A stretch of 64,000 nt of DNA from an uncultured Carboxylicivirga sp. (lineage in GTDB: Bacteria > Bacteroidota > Bacteroidia > Bacteroidales > Marinilabiliaceae): contig NZ_OY771430.1 of assembly GCF_963674565.1 (NCBI RefSeq), forward strand, positions 3,224,001 through 3,288,000, in the 5' to 3' direction. The position numbers were made by a program, and so were the translations under genes. Every line of letters starts with the position of its first letter. The stretch's first letter is position 1. The notes under the pieces were generated by a model. It was given only the letters and a program-made list of their open reading frames with translations, had not been told where the DNA came from and did not search any database. Shown here in pieces: positions 8,599 through 18,043 of the stretch.

Positions 8599-11500
8599 AT
8601 GATTCAGATGCAATCCTATCCTATAACAACAAAATACTTGGGTATACTGCTTTTATTGCTGGGTATATCAATTAATGTAAAAGCACAAAACGTTGTTGCC
8701 AGCGCTATTTCTGGTAATACAAGTGAAGATGTCACCAGTGCTACATTTACAGTTACCTTAGATGCAGACCCGCTTACATCGCCTGTTTCTGTCAGTTTAT
8801 CAATTCCAGTTGAACTTCAGGATGAAATAAGTATAAGTCCTTCAAGTGCAAACCTTACATCCTCAAATTATTCTACCGGTGAAATATTTACCATAACTGG
8901 TGTTAATGATGGAATTGTAGATGGAGACAAAAGCATCACAATAACAATTAATGGTGATAACGGTATAACAACAACTTCTACAAGCGTTGTTGTTATAAAT
9001 GAAGACAATGACACATCCGAGCTTTCTATAAGTGCATCTGTTCAAGCTGCTGAAGATAATAGCAATGGTTCATTTTCAATACTTTCTTCTGTCCAGTCTG
9101 AAACAGATACTGAAATTAATCTTACAATTAGTGGAACTGCTACAGGAGATATAGATTATATTGCTGTACCATTATCTGTTACACTACCTGCCAATTCAAA
9201 TAATACCTCCATAAACATTGAGGTATTGGAAGATATTATTGTAGAAGAGAATGAAACAGTAATTGTTACTTTAGATGGTACAGATAATTCAAGAATTACG
9301 GTTGGAAGTACAAGTCAGGCAACAGTAACAATAACAGATAATGATGTAGCTACCCTTTCTGTGGTTGCCACAACTCAAGCAACTGAAGACAATTCTGATG
9401 GGTTGTTTACCATATCAACTCCCGCTACTTCAAACAGTGCCACTAATATAACCGTTGCGATAAGTGGAACGGCGACTTCGGGAACTGACTATACTGCTAT
9501 TTCAACCACAGTTCTATTACCAGCTAATTCAACTTCTGTAACTGTTCCTGTAGAAGTGCTTGCAGATGCTATTGTGGAAGGAGATGAAACAGTAATTCTG
9601 AATTTAGTTTCTACAGACAATCCTGAGGTATCAGTCGGCACAACCAATTCGGCAACTATCACAATAGCTGATAATGATGTTGCAACACTTTCTGTTGCAG
9701 CTACAACCCAAGCTACTGAAGATAATTCTGATGGACTTTTTACTATATCTTCTTCGCAGGTTTTACCTGATGCCAGCTTAATTAGCTTCACGATTACTGG
9801 CTCAGCAACATCCGGAGTTGATTATAATGCGATTACATCTTCCATTACTTTACCTGCTAATCAGGCATCTGTGACTGTACCTGTTGAAGTAATTGCTGAC
9901 ATCCTCGTTGAAGAAGATGAAACAGTAATTTTAACTATCACCGGTTCTGATAATGCAGATCATACAATCGGAACTTCAGACCAGGCAACCATAACAATAA
10001 CGGATAACGATGTAGCTACTCTTTCAGTATTTGCAACAACTCAGGCAGCTGAAGACATTTCTGATGGGTTGTTTACCATATCAACTCCCGCTACTTCAAA
10101 TAGTGCCACTAATATAACCGTTGCGATAAGTGGAACGGCGACTTCGGGAACTGACTATACTGCTATTTCAACCACGGTTCTATTACCAGCTAATTCAACT
10201 TCTGTAACTGTTCCTGTAGAAGTGCTTGCAGACGCTATTGTGGAAGGAGATGAAACAGTAATTCTGAATTTAATTTCTACAGACAATCCAGATGTCTCTA
10301 TCGGCTCAACCAATTCTGCAACTATCACAATAGCTGATAATGATGCTGCAACACTTTCTGTTACAGCTACAACCCAAGCTACTGAAGATAACTCTGATGG
10401 ACTTTTTACTATATCTTCTTCGCAGGCTTTACCTGATGCCAGCTTAATTAGCTTCACGATTACTGGCTCAGCAACATCCGGAGTTGATTATAATGCAATT
10501 ACATCTTCCATTACTTTACCTGCTAATCAGGCATCTGTGACTGTACCTGTTGAAGTAATTGCTGACATCCTCGTTGAAGAAGATGAAACAGTAATTTTAA
10601 CTATCACCGGTTCTGATAATGCAGATCATACAATCGGAACATCAGACCAGGCAACTATAACAATAACGGATAACGATGTAGCTACTCTTTCAGTATTTGC
10701 AACAACTCAGGCAGCTGAAGACATTTCTGATGGGTTGTTTACCATATCAACTCCCGCTACTTCAAACAGTGCCACTAATATAACCGTTGCGATAAGTGGA
10801 ACAGCGACTTCGGGAACTGACTATACTGCTATTTCAACCACAGTTCTATTACCAGCTAATTCAACTTCTGTAACTGTTCCTTTAGAAGTGCTTACAGACG
10901 CTATTGTGGAAGGAGATGAAACAGTAATTCTGAATTTAGTTTCTACAGACAATCCTGAGGTATCAGTCGGCACAACCAATTCGGCAACTAACACAATAGC
11001 TGATAATGATATTGCAACACTTTCTGTTGCAGCTACAACACAAGCTGCTGAAGATAACTCAGATGGTTTGTTTACTATCACCTCTTCAAATCCTATAAGT
11101 TCAAATGTTGATATTTCATTCTCAATGAGTGGAAGTGCAACTTCAGATATTGATTATACAATAGTTAACTCTCCTATTACATTAGATGCAAATAACCTTT
11201 CTATTACAATTCCTGTTATTGTCCTCAGTGATGTATTGGTCGAGGGTGATGAGACAGTTGCATTAACCTTGAATTCAACAACAAATAACACATCTGTTTC
11301 AACTGGCACTGATAATAGCGCTACAATTTTGATTACAGATAATGACATAGCAGATTTTTCACTTTCAACTTCAACAATTAACCTAGATGAAAACGGAACT
11401 GCAAACTTTACTGTTGTTTTAGATTCACAACCCTTAAACAATGTTGTTTTAACATTAACTAGTGATGATACTGAAGCTATTTCATTATCTGAAACAACAT

Positions 11501-14500
11501 TAACATTCTCTAATGTAAATTGGAATTCACCACAGCAGGTTATTATTTCAGGATTGGATGACAATGATCTGATCGACGAGAATGTTACTATAACAGTAAG
11601 TGTGGATGATGTAAATAGTGATGATAATTTTGATGGACTATCAAAATCAGTTACAGCAACTGTACTGGACGACGATTTGGCTAATCTTGTACTTTCTTCA
11701 AATACTTTAATCATTACGGAGGGGGAAAACAATACTTTTTCTATCGCCTTATCAGCCCAACCCATCAGCAATGTGGTCATTAATATTTCAAGCAATAATT
11801 CCCTGGCAACAGTGAATCAACCTGCTATTACCTTCGATAATACTAATTGGAATATTGCACAAACCATTACAGTATCAGCGGCTCAGGACAATAATCTCGT
11901 AAACGAAACTGCCAATATCACTTTATCGGTTGATGAAACCAGTGATACTGAATTCACGGTTGTTGCTGATCAAACAGTTTCGGTAACCATAAATGATGAC
12001 GACACTGCTGATTTCACAATTACTCCAGATTTATTAGGCGTTGTTGAAGGAGGAAGTTCTGTTTTCACAGTTGTTTTAACAGCTCAGCCTGAATCTAATG
12101 TTAACATGTCATTATCGGTAAATGGCTCTGGAATAATTTCGTATACCCCAGCAGAGTTAACGTTTACATCAGGAGACTGGAATATTGCACAACAAATAAC
12201 TGTAAATGGACTTCAGGACAATGATTTAAATAATGAAACTGCAACAATCACAGTAAGTGTAGATAATCCAAATAGTGATGATAATTTTGATGGCCTTTCA
12301 AAAGACCTAACGGTAAATGTTACAGATGATGAATCGGCGAATTTTGTTTTATCAACCACTGAAATGACAGTTTCCGAAGGATCTGAAAACTCATTTACCA
12401 TTGTTCTGTCAGCCCAACCTGCAAACGATGTGATCCTGAATATTGAGAGCAATGATACTAATGCAGCAACGATATCATCGGCCACCATTACATTCAATGC
12501 TGATAATTGGAATATTGCACAAAGTATATCTATCACAGGTGTTGAGGACGATGATCTCAACAATGAGTCAGCAACTATTACAATTTCAGTAGCTGCCGGT
12601 AGCGACGCCAATTTTGTTGATTTAACAGACCAAACTGTAGCTATAACAATTAATGATAATGATATAGCTAATTTCATTCTTACACCAACAAGCCTTCAGA
12701 TAAATGAAGGCAATTCTGAATCATTTACAATAGTTTTAACAGCCCAACCTTCAAGTCCTATAACCATAAATATTCAAAGTAATAATACAGATGCTGCAAC
12801 TGTCTCATCAGCCTCAATAACATTTAATAGTAATAATTGGAATACAGAACAATCAATTACAATTAATAGTATTATTGATGCAAACAGCATTGACGAGTCT
12901 GTAATTATTACAGCAAGTATTAACACTGCTACTAGTGATCCTGACTTTGCATCTGTTTCAAATAAAACTTTAGATGTAACGATTATTGATAATGATATTG
13001 CAGACTTTATTATCTCTGCTAACCCGATTGCCATTGATGAAGGAGCACAAGGAAACTTCACTGTAGTTTTAACTGCACAACCTATTAATCCGGTAATAAT
13101 TAATTTAACCAACAACAATACAGGTTTAATAGCTGTAGACCCGACATCTTCGATAACTTTCAATAGTACCAACTGGAATATAGCACAAACAATAACCGTT
13201 ACAGGACTTCAAGACGATGATGCAACAGATGAAGTGGCTACCATAACATTATCTGTTAGCAGCGGAAGTGATAACTCATTCATTAACATCTCCAGTAAAA
13301 TTGCAACTATTAATGTTTTTGACAACGACACTCCTGATTTAATAATAGTTCCTTCTTCTTTAATTGTCACAGAGGGTAGCACAGCCTCATTTACTGTCAC
13401 ATTAAATACACAACCATTAAGTAATGTAGAAGTTAATCTTGCAAGTAATAATACTAATGCTGCCAGCATTAACACTACAACAATTAGTTTTACCAGTGCC
13501 AATTGGAACACTGCTCAGGAAGTAATTGTTTCAGGCGTTCAGGATGATAATATTAATGATGCGTCTACTTTCATTTCTGTTAGTGTTAATAATACCAGTA
13601 GTGATGATAGTTATGACGGTATTAATAAAACAGTCAATGTAACCATTATTGAGGACGATACTGCTCCTGTTTTCACTTCAACACCTATTACAACCATTAA
13701 TGAAGATGAATTATATTCCTACAACATAATAACCTCTGATGCTGATGGTGATATTGCATCACTCACTGCCATTCAGATACCTTCGTGGTTAAGTTTTACC
13801 GATAATGGAGATGGAACAGCGCGATTAACAGGTACTCCTCTTAACGAACATGTTGAGAACAGCCCTTACAGCATAACCATCAGGGCTACTGACAGGTTTA
13901 CAACTGTTGACCATTCATTTTCAATAACCGTTATAAATACCAATGACGCACCTGTATTTTCATCAACCGGTATAACTCAGGCTACTGAAGATTCACCTTA
14001 TGTTTATAATATTCAAACAGAAGATGATGATAATGACGAACTGACAATCACATCCATTACTCGACCTACCTGGCTTTCTTTCTCTTCTCAGATTGATGGA
14101 CAAGCTCAACTAAGCGGAACTCCAACAAATGATGATGTTGGCATTCATGCTGTTTCGTTAAGAGTATTTGATGGAACTGTTGCAACATTTCAAAATTTTG
14201 AAATAACTGTATCCAACGTCAATGATGCTCCAATTATAACATCAACGCATATCATTACTGCAACAGAAGATAGTGAATACAGTTATACTGTTACTACAAG
14301 AGACGATGATGGAGATGCAGTAAGCATTATTGCATCAACATTACCAACCTGGTTAACAATTACTGACAATAGTGATGGAACAGCTCTTATTACAGGTACT
14401 CCGTTACAACAAAATGTTGGAATCAATGCTGTTCTTTTACGTATTTCTGATAATACCGTAACCCGTTTTAGTGGTTTTGAAATAACTGTTAGTAATGTAA

Positions 14501-17076
14501 ATGACGCTCCTGTCATTATTGAAAACACTACTTCGTTTACAACACCAGAAGATGTGGCTCTATCTATTTCATTTGATGAAATTGCTCAGGATGAAGATGA
14601 CAATCTGAATTACAGCTCACTTCAAGTAGTTAGCCAACCTACAAATGGTACAACCACTATTGACTACACACTGCAAACTGTAAATTACGAACCTAACACA
14701 GGATATTCAGGCAGCGATCAGTTTACATTACAAATAAGCGATCAAGATGGTGTACAAAGCAATGTTGGAACCATTAGTGTAAATGTATCAAATGAAGCTC
14801 CAAATGCAGTAAATGATACATATTCTATTAATGAAGATACTCCATCGACATTCTCGGTTCTATCTAATGACACTGATTTGCAAAATAACATTGTCCCAGA
14901 AAATGTGACAATTACTATTAATCCAACTAATGGAACAGCTGTAGTACAAAATAACGGAACAATCATTTATACTCCAGCCACAAATTATTTTGGAACAGAT
15001 AACTTTACCTATCGTGTTGTTGATATAGATGGTTACACCGATCAGGCAAATGTTTCAATAACCATCAATCCGGTCAACGATGCTCCTTCATTGGAAGATG
15101 ATGCAGAAACAACCGCAGAAGATTCACCAGTGACAATAAATGTATTGGATAACGACACTGATATTGATGATGCAATAGCTCCATCAACCCTGCAGATTGT
15201 TGATCAGCCTTTAAATGGTGCCGTTAATATCAGTTCTGTCGATTACACCATTACCTATACCCCAGCACCTGATTTCAATGGAATGGATTCCTTTAGTTAT
15301 TCGGTTAGTGATGAGAGTGGTGATTCAAGTGAAGCAAGTGTTAGCATTACTGTCACTCCGGTTAATGATGCTCCAACCCCTGTAGATGATAGCGTTCAAA
15401 CACAGGAAGAAACTCCTGTCGTCATCTATGTTTTGACAAACGATACCGACTTGGAAAATAACATTGATAGTTGCTCTGTTACAGTGATTACTAAACCAAC
15501 ACATGGATCTACCTTAAAAATTGGTTGCGGCAGAATTCAATATACACCAAATGATAATTTTAATGGTGATGATTCTTTTACTTACCAAGTCACTGATAGT
15601 ATTGGAGGTTCTGCAACGGCTATTGTTTATATAACAGTTACTACGGTTCCTGATTCACCAGTTGCCATTGCTGATAGTTATTCAACAGATGAAGATGTGG
15701 CGGTTGTAATGGAAGTCCTGTTAAACGATTACGATAATGATAATAATATCAATATCAGCACTCTTTCAATAGCATCGGAAGCTTCCAACGGAAGTCTGGC
15801 AATCAATAACGGAGAAATAACTTATACTCCTAACCAGGATTTAAATGGTTCTGATAGCTTTACTTATCAAATTTGTGATGATACAGAACTTTGCGCCACA
15901 GCTACTGTTTCCATCACCATTAATTCTGTAAATGATGCTCCGGTTGCTGAAGATGATAATGATTCAGGAATAGGTAATGGCTCGGTAAGAACTAATGTTG
16001 CAAGCAACGATTACGATGTTGAAGACAATCTTAACCTTAATTCGATAAGTATCATCAATCAACCGCAAAACGGTTCTGTTCAGGTTGAAAATGGAACAGG
16101 ATACATTATTTATACACCTGAAACCAATTTTGATGGAACAGATCAATACACCTATCAGATTTGCGATGACGAAGGAGAATGCGCTCAGGCAACAGTATAC
16201 ATTACCATAACCTCTCAGGACTTTACACCTGTAACTGTAAGTGATTATGTTGATTTAGACGAGGATGGTTCTGTAAGTATATACCCGCTGGAAAACGATT
16301 CTAGCCCAAACAGTGCATTGGATCCATCATCTTTGACCATTATTGAAGGACCATTTAACGGTACTCTTGATATCTACAATACGCAACTAGTCTATATTCC
16401 GTATGATAATTATTACGGTAAAGACACAATCGTTTATCAAATTTGTAATGAAGCTTCTGTTTGTGCTGTTGATACAATTTTTATTGTAGTTAACTCAATA
16501 AACGATGCTCCGGCACCTAAAGATGATTACTTGAGTGTAATTGAAGGAGAAACCATTGAAGTAAATATAACTTTGAATGATACTGACGTTGAAAGTCCTG
16601 ATTTAATATGGGCCCGGATTGCCACTTATACTCCAAGTATTAAAGGGACAGCCACTATGCTTTCTGATAGAAGAACACTAATGTATACAGCTCCTTATAA
16701 CTGCGGTTGTTCCGAGGAAGTTGTAGATTATATTCTGGAAGATGGAACCGGAGCTATCTCGGGAGCCAGGGTGCATATAACCATTAATAAAGCCGATGAT
16801 AATATTCCAAAGGTGTTTTCTCCAAATGGTGACGATTTTTATCAATACTTTGAAATACCTGGGATTAAATCTGGAGAGTTTACAAACAATGAATTGTATA
16901 TTTTCAACCGTTGGGGAGCACAAGTTTATTATATGAAGAACTACGACAATACGTGGGATGGTAAATCTTCTGCCAGTTCTATGGGAAGTGATGAATTGCC
17001 AGAAGGAACCTACTTCTATGTATTTAAATTATCAAGTGGAAGAGTAATCAAAGGCACTGTGTATCTGAAAAAATAA
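8599..17076 (+). CDS. Giant Calx-beta/cadherin-like surface adhesin with T9SS type-B sorting domain
   Basis: 2825 residues; the N-terminal signal peptide ends near VKAQ (about residue 30). The body is modular: Calx-beta-type repeats of about 110 residues to about residue 860 (ATLSVxATTQAxED and ITIxDND signatures), related repeats with LDEN..FTVVL and DNDL motifs to about 1685, three dystroglycan-type Ig-like domains (about 1688-1974, WLSFxDNxDGTAxLxGTP), then tandem cadherin-like repeats (NDAP...EDxP...NDTD...NGT..YTP) to about 2725. The last 95 residues are a gliding-motility-type CTD (FSPNGDD, LYIFNRWG, WDGKS, LPEGTYFY, IKGTVYLKK). The many Asp-rich loops predict Ca2+-stabilised rods on the cell surface, secreted by T9SS. 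It precedes a PorP/SprF gene by 23 bp, as in SprB-SprF systems. Either ATG, 8599 or 8608, would work as the start. Confidence 0.92.
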   Translation: MIQMQSYPITTKYLGILLLLLGISINVKAQNVVASAISGNTSEDVTSATFTVTLDADPLTSPVSVSLSIPVELQDEISISPSSANLTSSNYSTGEIFTITGVNDGIVDGDKSITITINGDNGITTTSTSVVVINEDNDTSELSISASVQAAEDNSNGSFSILSSVQSETDTEINLTISGTATGDIDYIAVPLSVTLPANSNNTSINIEVLEDIIVEENETVIVTLDGTDNSRITVGSTSQATVTITDNDVATLSVVATTQATEDNSDGLFTISTPATSNSATNITVAISGTATSGTDYTAISTTVLLPANSTSVTVPVEVLADAIVEGDETVILNLVSTDNPEVSVGTTNSATITIADNDVATLSVAATTQATEDNSDGLFTISSSQVLPDASLISFTITGSATSGVDYNAITSSITLPANQASVTVPVEVIADILVEEDETVILTITGSDNADHTIGTSDQATITITDNDVATLSVFATTQAAEDISDGLFTISTPATSNSATNITVAISGTATSGTDYTAISTTVLLPANSTSVTVPVEVLADAIVEGDETVILNLISTDNPDVSIGSTNSATITIADNDAATLSVTATTQATEDNSDGLFTISSSQALPDASLISFTITGSATSGVDYNAITSSITLPANQASVTVPVEVIADILVEEDETVILTITGSDNADHTIGTSDQATITITDNDVATLSVFATTQAAEDISDGLFTISTPATSNSATNITVAISGTATSGTDYTAISTTVLLPANSTSVTVPLEVLTDAIVEGDETVILNLVSTDNPEVSVGTTNSATNTIADNDIATLSVAATTQAAEDNSDGLFTITSSNPISSNVDISFSMSGSATSDIDYTIVNSPITLDANNLSITIPVIVLSDVLVEGDETVALTLNSTTNNTSVSTGTDNSATILITDNDIADFSLSTSTINLDENGTANFTVVLDSQPLNNVVLTLTSDDTEAISLSETTLTFSNVNWNSPQQVIISGLDDNDLIDENVTITVSVDDVNSDDNFDGLSKSVTATVLDDDLANLVLSSNTLIITEGENNTFSIALSAQPISNVVINISSNNSLATVNQPAITFDNTNWNIAQTITVSAAQDNNLVNETANITLSVDETSDTEFTVVADQTVSVTINDDDTADFTITPDLLGVVEGGSSVFTVVLTAQPESNVNMSLSVNGSGIISYTPAELTFTSGDWNIAQQITVNGLQDNDLNNETATITVSVDNPNSDDNFDGLSKDLTVNVTDDESANFVLSTTEMTVSEGSENSFTIVLSAQPANDVILNIESNDTNAATISSATITFNADNWNIAQSISITGVEDDDLNNESATITISVAAGSDANFVDLTDQTVAITINDNDIANFILTPTSLQINEGNSESFTIVLTAQPSSPITINIQSNNTDAATVSSASITFNSNNWNTEQSITINSIIDANSIDESVIITASINTATSDPDFASVSNKTLDVTIIDNDIADFIISANPIAIDEGAQGNFTVVLTAQPINPVIINLTNNNTGLIAVDPTSSITFNSTNWNIAQTITVTGLQDDDATDEVATITLSVSSGSDNSFINISSKIATINVFDNDTPDLIIVPSSLIVTEGSTASFTVTLNTQPLSNVEVNLASNNTNAASINTTTISFTSANWNTAQEVIVSGVQDDNINDASTFISVSVNNTSSDDSYDGINKTVNVTIIEDDTAPVFTSTPITTINEDELYSYNIITSDADGDIASLTAIQIPSWLSFTDNGDGTARLTGTPLNEHVENSPYSITIRATDRFTTVDHSFSITVINTNDAPVFSSTGITQATEDSPYVYNIQTEDDDNDELTITSITRPTWLSFSSQIDGQAQLSGTPTNDDVGIHAVSLRVFDGTVATFQNFEITVSNVNDAPIITSTHIITATEDSEYSYTVTTRDDDGDAVSIIASTLPTWLTITDNSDGTALITGTPLQQNVGINAVLLRISDNTVTRFSGFEITVSNVNDAPVIIENTTSFTTPEDVALSISFDEIAQDEDDNLNYSSLQVVSQPTNGTTTIDYTLQTVNYEPNTGYSGSDQFTLQISDQDGVQSNVGTISVNVSNEAPNAVNDTYSINEDTPSTFSVLSNDTDLQNNIVPENVTITINPTNGTAVVQNNGTIIYTPATNYFGTDNFTYRVVDIDGYTDQANVSITINPVNDAPSLEDDAETTAEDSPVTINVLDNDTDIDDAIAPSTLQIVDQPLNGAVNISSVDYTITYTPAPDFNGMDSFSYSVSDESGDSSEASVSITVTPVNDAPTPVDDSVQTQEETPVVIYVLTNDTDLENNIDSCSVTVITKPTHGSTLKIGCGRIQYTPNDNFNGDDSFTYQVTDSIGGSATAIVYITVTTVPDSPVAIADSYSTDEDVAVVMEVLLNDYDNDNNINISTLSIASEASNGSLAINNGEITYTPNQDLNGSDSFTYQICDDTELCATATVSITINSVNDAPVAEDDNDSGIGNGSVRTNVASNDYDVEDNLNLNSISIINQPQNGSVQVENGTGYIIYTPETNFDGTDQYTYQICDDEGECAQATVYITITSQDFTPVTVSDYVDLDEDGSVSIYPLENDSSPNSALDPSSLTIIEGPFNGTLDIYNTQLVYIPYDNYYGKDTIVYQICNEASVCAVDTIFIVVNSINDAPAPKDDYLSVIEGETIEVNITLNDTDVESPDLIWARIATYTPSIKGTATMLSDRRTLMYTAPYNCGCSEEVVDYILEDGTGAISGARVHITINKADDNIPKVFSPNGDDFYQYFEIPGIKSGEFTNNELYIFNRWGAQVYYMKNYDNTWDGKSSASSMGSDELPEGTYFYVFKLSSGRVIKGTVYLKK
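9347..11012 (+). repeat. Near-identical 666-bp tandem DNA repeats inside adhesin gene
   Basis: About 2.5 head-to-tail copies with a 666-bp period (9347-10012, 10013-10678, 10679-about 11012), each encoding two Calx-beta domains (222 residues). Long stretches are identical at the DNA level, for example the segments beginning at 9417, 10083 and 10749. The flanking Calx-beta repeats are far more diverged, so these copies were duplicated or homogenised recently. Confidence 0.9.
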
Positions 17077-17099
17077 CCGATCCTTAATCAAAAAGAACG

Positions 17100-18041
17100 A
17101 TGTACTTTCAAAAATATATAAGACCCCTATTCCTGATTCTTTTAGTACTCTGTACACAAATAAAAGAAACCAAGGCACAACAGGATCCATTGTATACTCA
17201 ATACATGTTTAATACACTGGCTTTTAACCCTGCATATGCAGGCTCCAGAGGTACGACCAGTATTATGGCTTTATCCCGTCATCAATGGGTGGGATTTGAA
17301 GGAGCTCCTACAACCCAAACAATTACCGGCCATATGCCACTAGGTAATATTGGTGTGGGTATGAGCATCATTCATGATAAATTGTCACCTGCCAACCAAA
17401 CTGGTGTTTATTTTGACTATGCCTACCGTATCAGAACCTCTGAAAACAGTCATCTCTCATTTGGGCTAAAAGGAGGATTCAATCATTTTCAGTTAGATGT
17501 TGCACAACTACTTCTGGCTTCACCCAACGACCCAGCTTTGACGAACATTGGTTCTACCAGCAAATATTTACCTAATTTTGGTTTCGGACTTTATTGGTAT
17601 TCTGACAAATACTTTTTTGGTGTTTCGATACCAAAACTGATGGAAAACAAACTTGTGAACGGAGATATTGAAATCCTGGGACAGGCTGGTGCTGAAGTAA
17701 GACACTATTTTGCTTCAGCCGGATTTGTTTTCTCACTGGGAGAAGAAGTAAAGGTGAAGCCAACGATATTATCCCGCTTCACACAAGCAGCACCATTATC
17801 ATTAGATGCCAACCTTAATTTATTATTTAAAGAAAAACTATGGGTAGGTGCTATGTACAGGATGAGTGATTCCTTTGGTGGCATCTTACAATATCAATTT
17901 ACTCCTCAATTCAGAATTGGATATGCATATGACATGACCAATAACGAATTTAGAAATTACAACAATGGAACTCATGAAATAATGATTTCATATGAATTGA
18001 ATTTCACAAAAGGGAAAGTACAAAATCCAAGGTATTTTTAA
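17100..18041 (+). CDS. PorP/SprF family type IX secretion system membrane protein
   Basis: 313 residues. A signal peptide (cleavage near TKAQ) is followed by the family signature QDPLYTQYMFNTLAFNPAYAGS, then a predicted outer-membrane beta-barrel with an aromatic-rich C-terminal half. PorP/SprF proteins are T9SS components; SprF in Flavobacterium is specifically needed for delivery of the SprB adhesin encoded next to it. Position 23 bp after a type-B-CTD adhesin and 2 bp before a PorE-like gene fits a dedicated export or anchoring partner for that adhesin. Several paralogues per genome are usual, so this need not be the core PorP. Confidence 0.92.
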   Translation: MYFQKYIRPLFLILLVLCTQIKETKAQQDPLYTQYMFNTLAFNPAYAGSRGTTSIMALSRHQWVGFEGAPTTQTITGHMPLGNIGVGMSIIHDKLSPANQTGVYFDYAYRIRTSENSHLSFGLKGGFNHFQLDVAQLLLASPNDPALTNIGSTSKYLPNFGFGLYWYSDKYFFGVSIPKLMENKLVNGDIEILGQAGAEVRHYFASAGFVFSLGEEVKVKPTILSRFTQAAPLSLDANLNLLFKEKLWVGAMYRMSDSFGGILQYQFTPQFRIGYAYDMTNNEFRNYNNGTHEIMISYELNFTKGKVQNPRYF

Positions 18042-18043
18042 GT

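Noticed and set aside
9347..11012. Regular tandem repeats considered as a CRISPR array
   Set aside because: The period is 666 bp, with no short repeat/spacer alternation, no cas genes, and one continuous reading frame throughout.
9489..11795. Four minus-strand open frames of 86-213 codons inside the adhesin gene, some nearly identical and 666 bases apart
   Set aside because: They are antisense shadows of Thr/Ser/Val-rich coding sequence; their spacing follows the adhesin's tandem repeat, and their translations have no domain or start signal.
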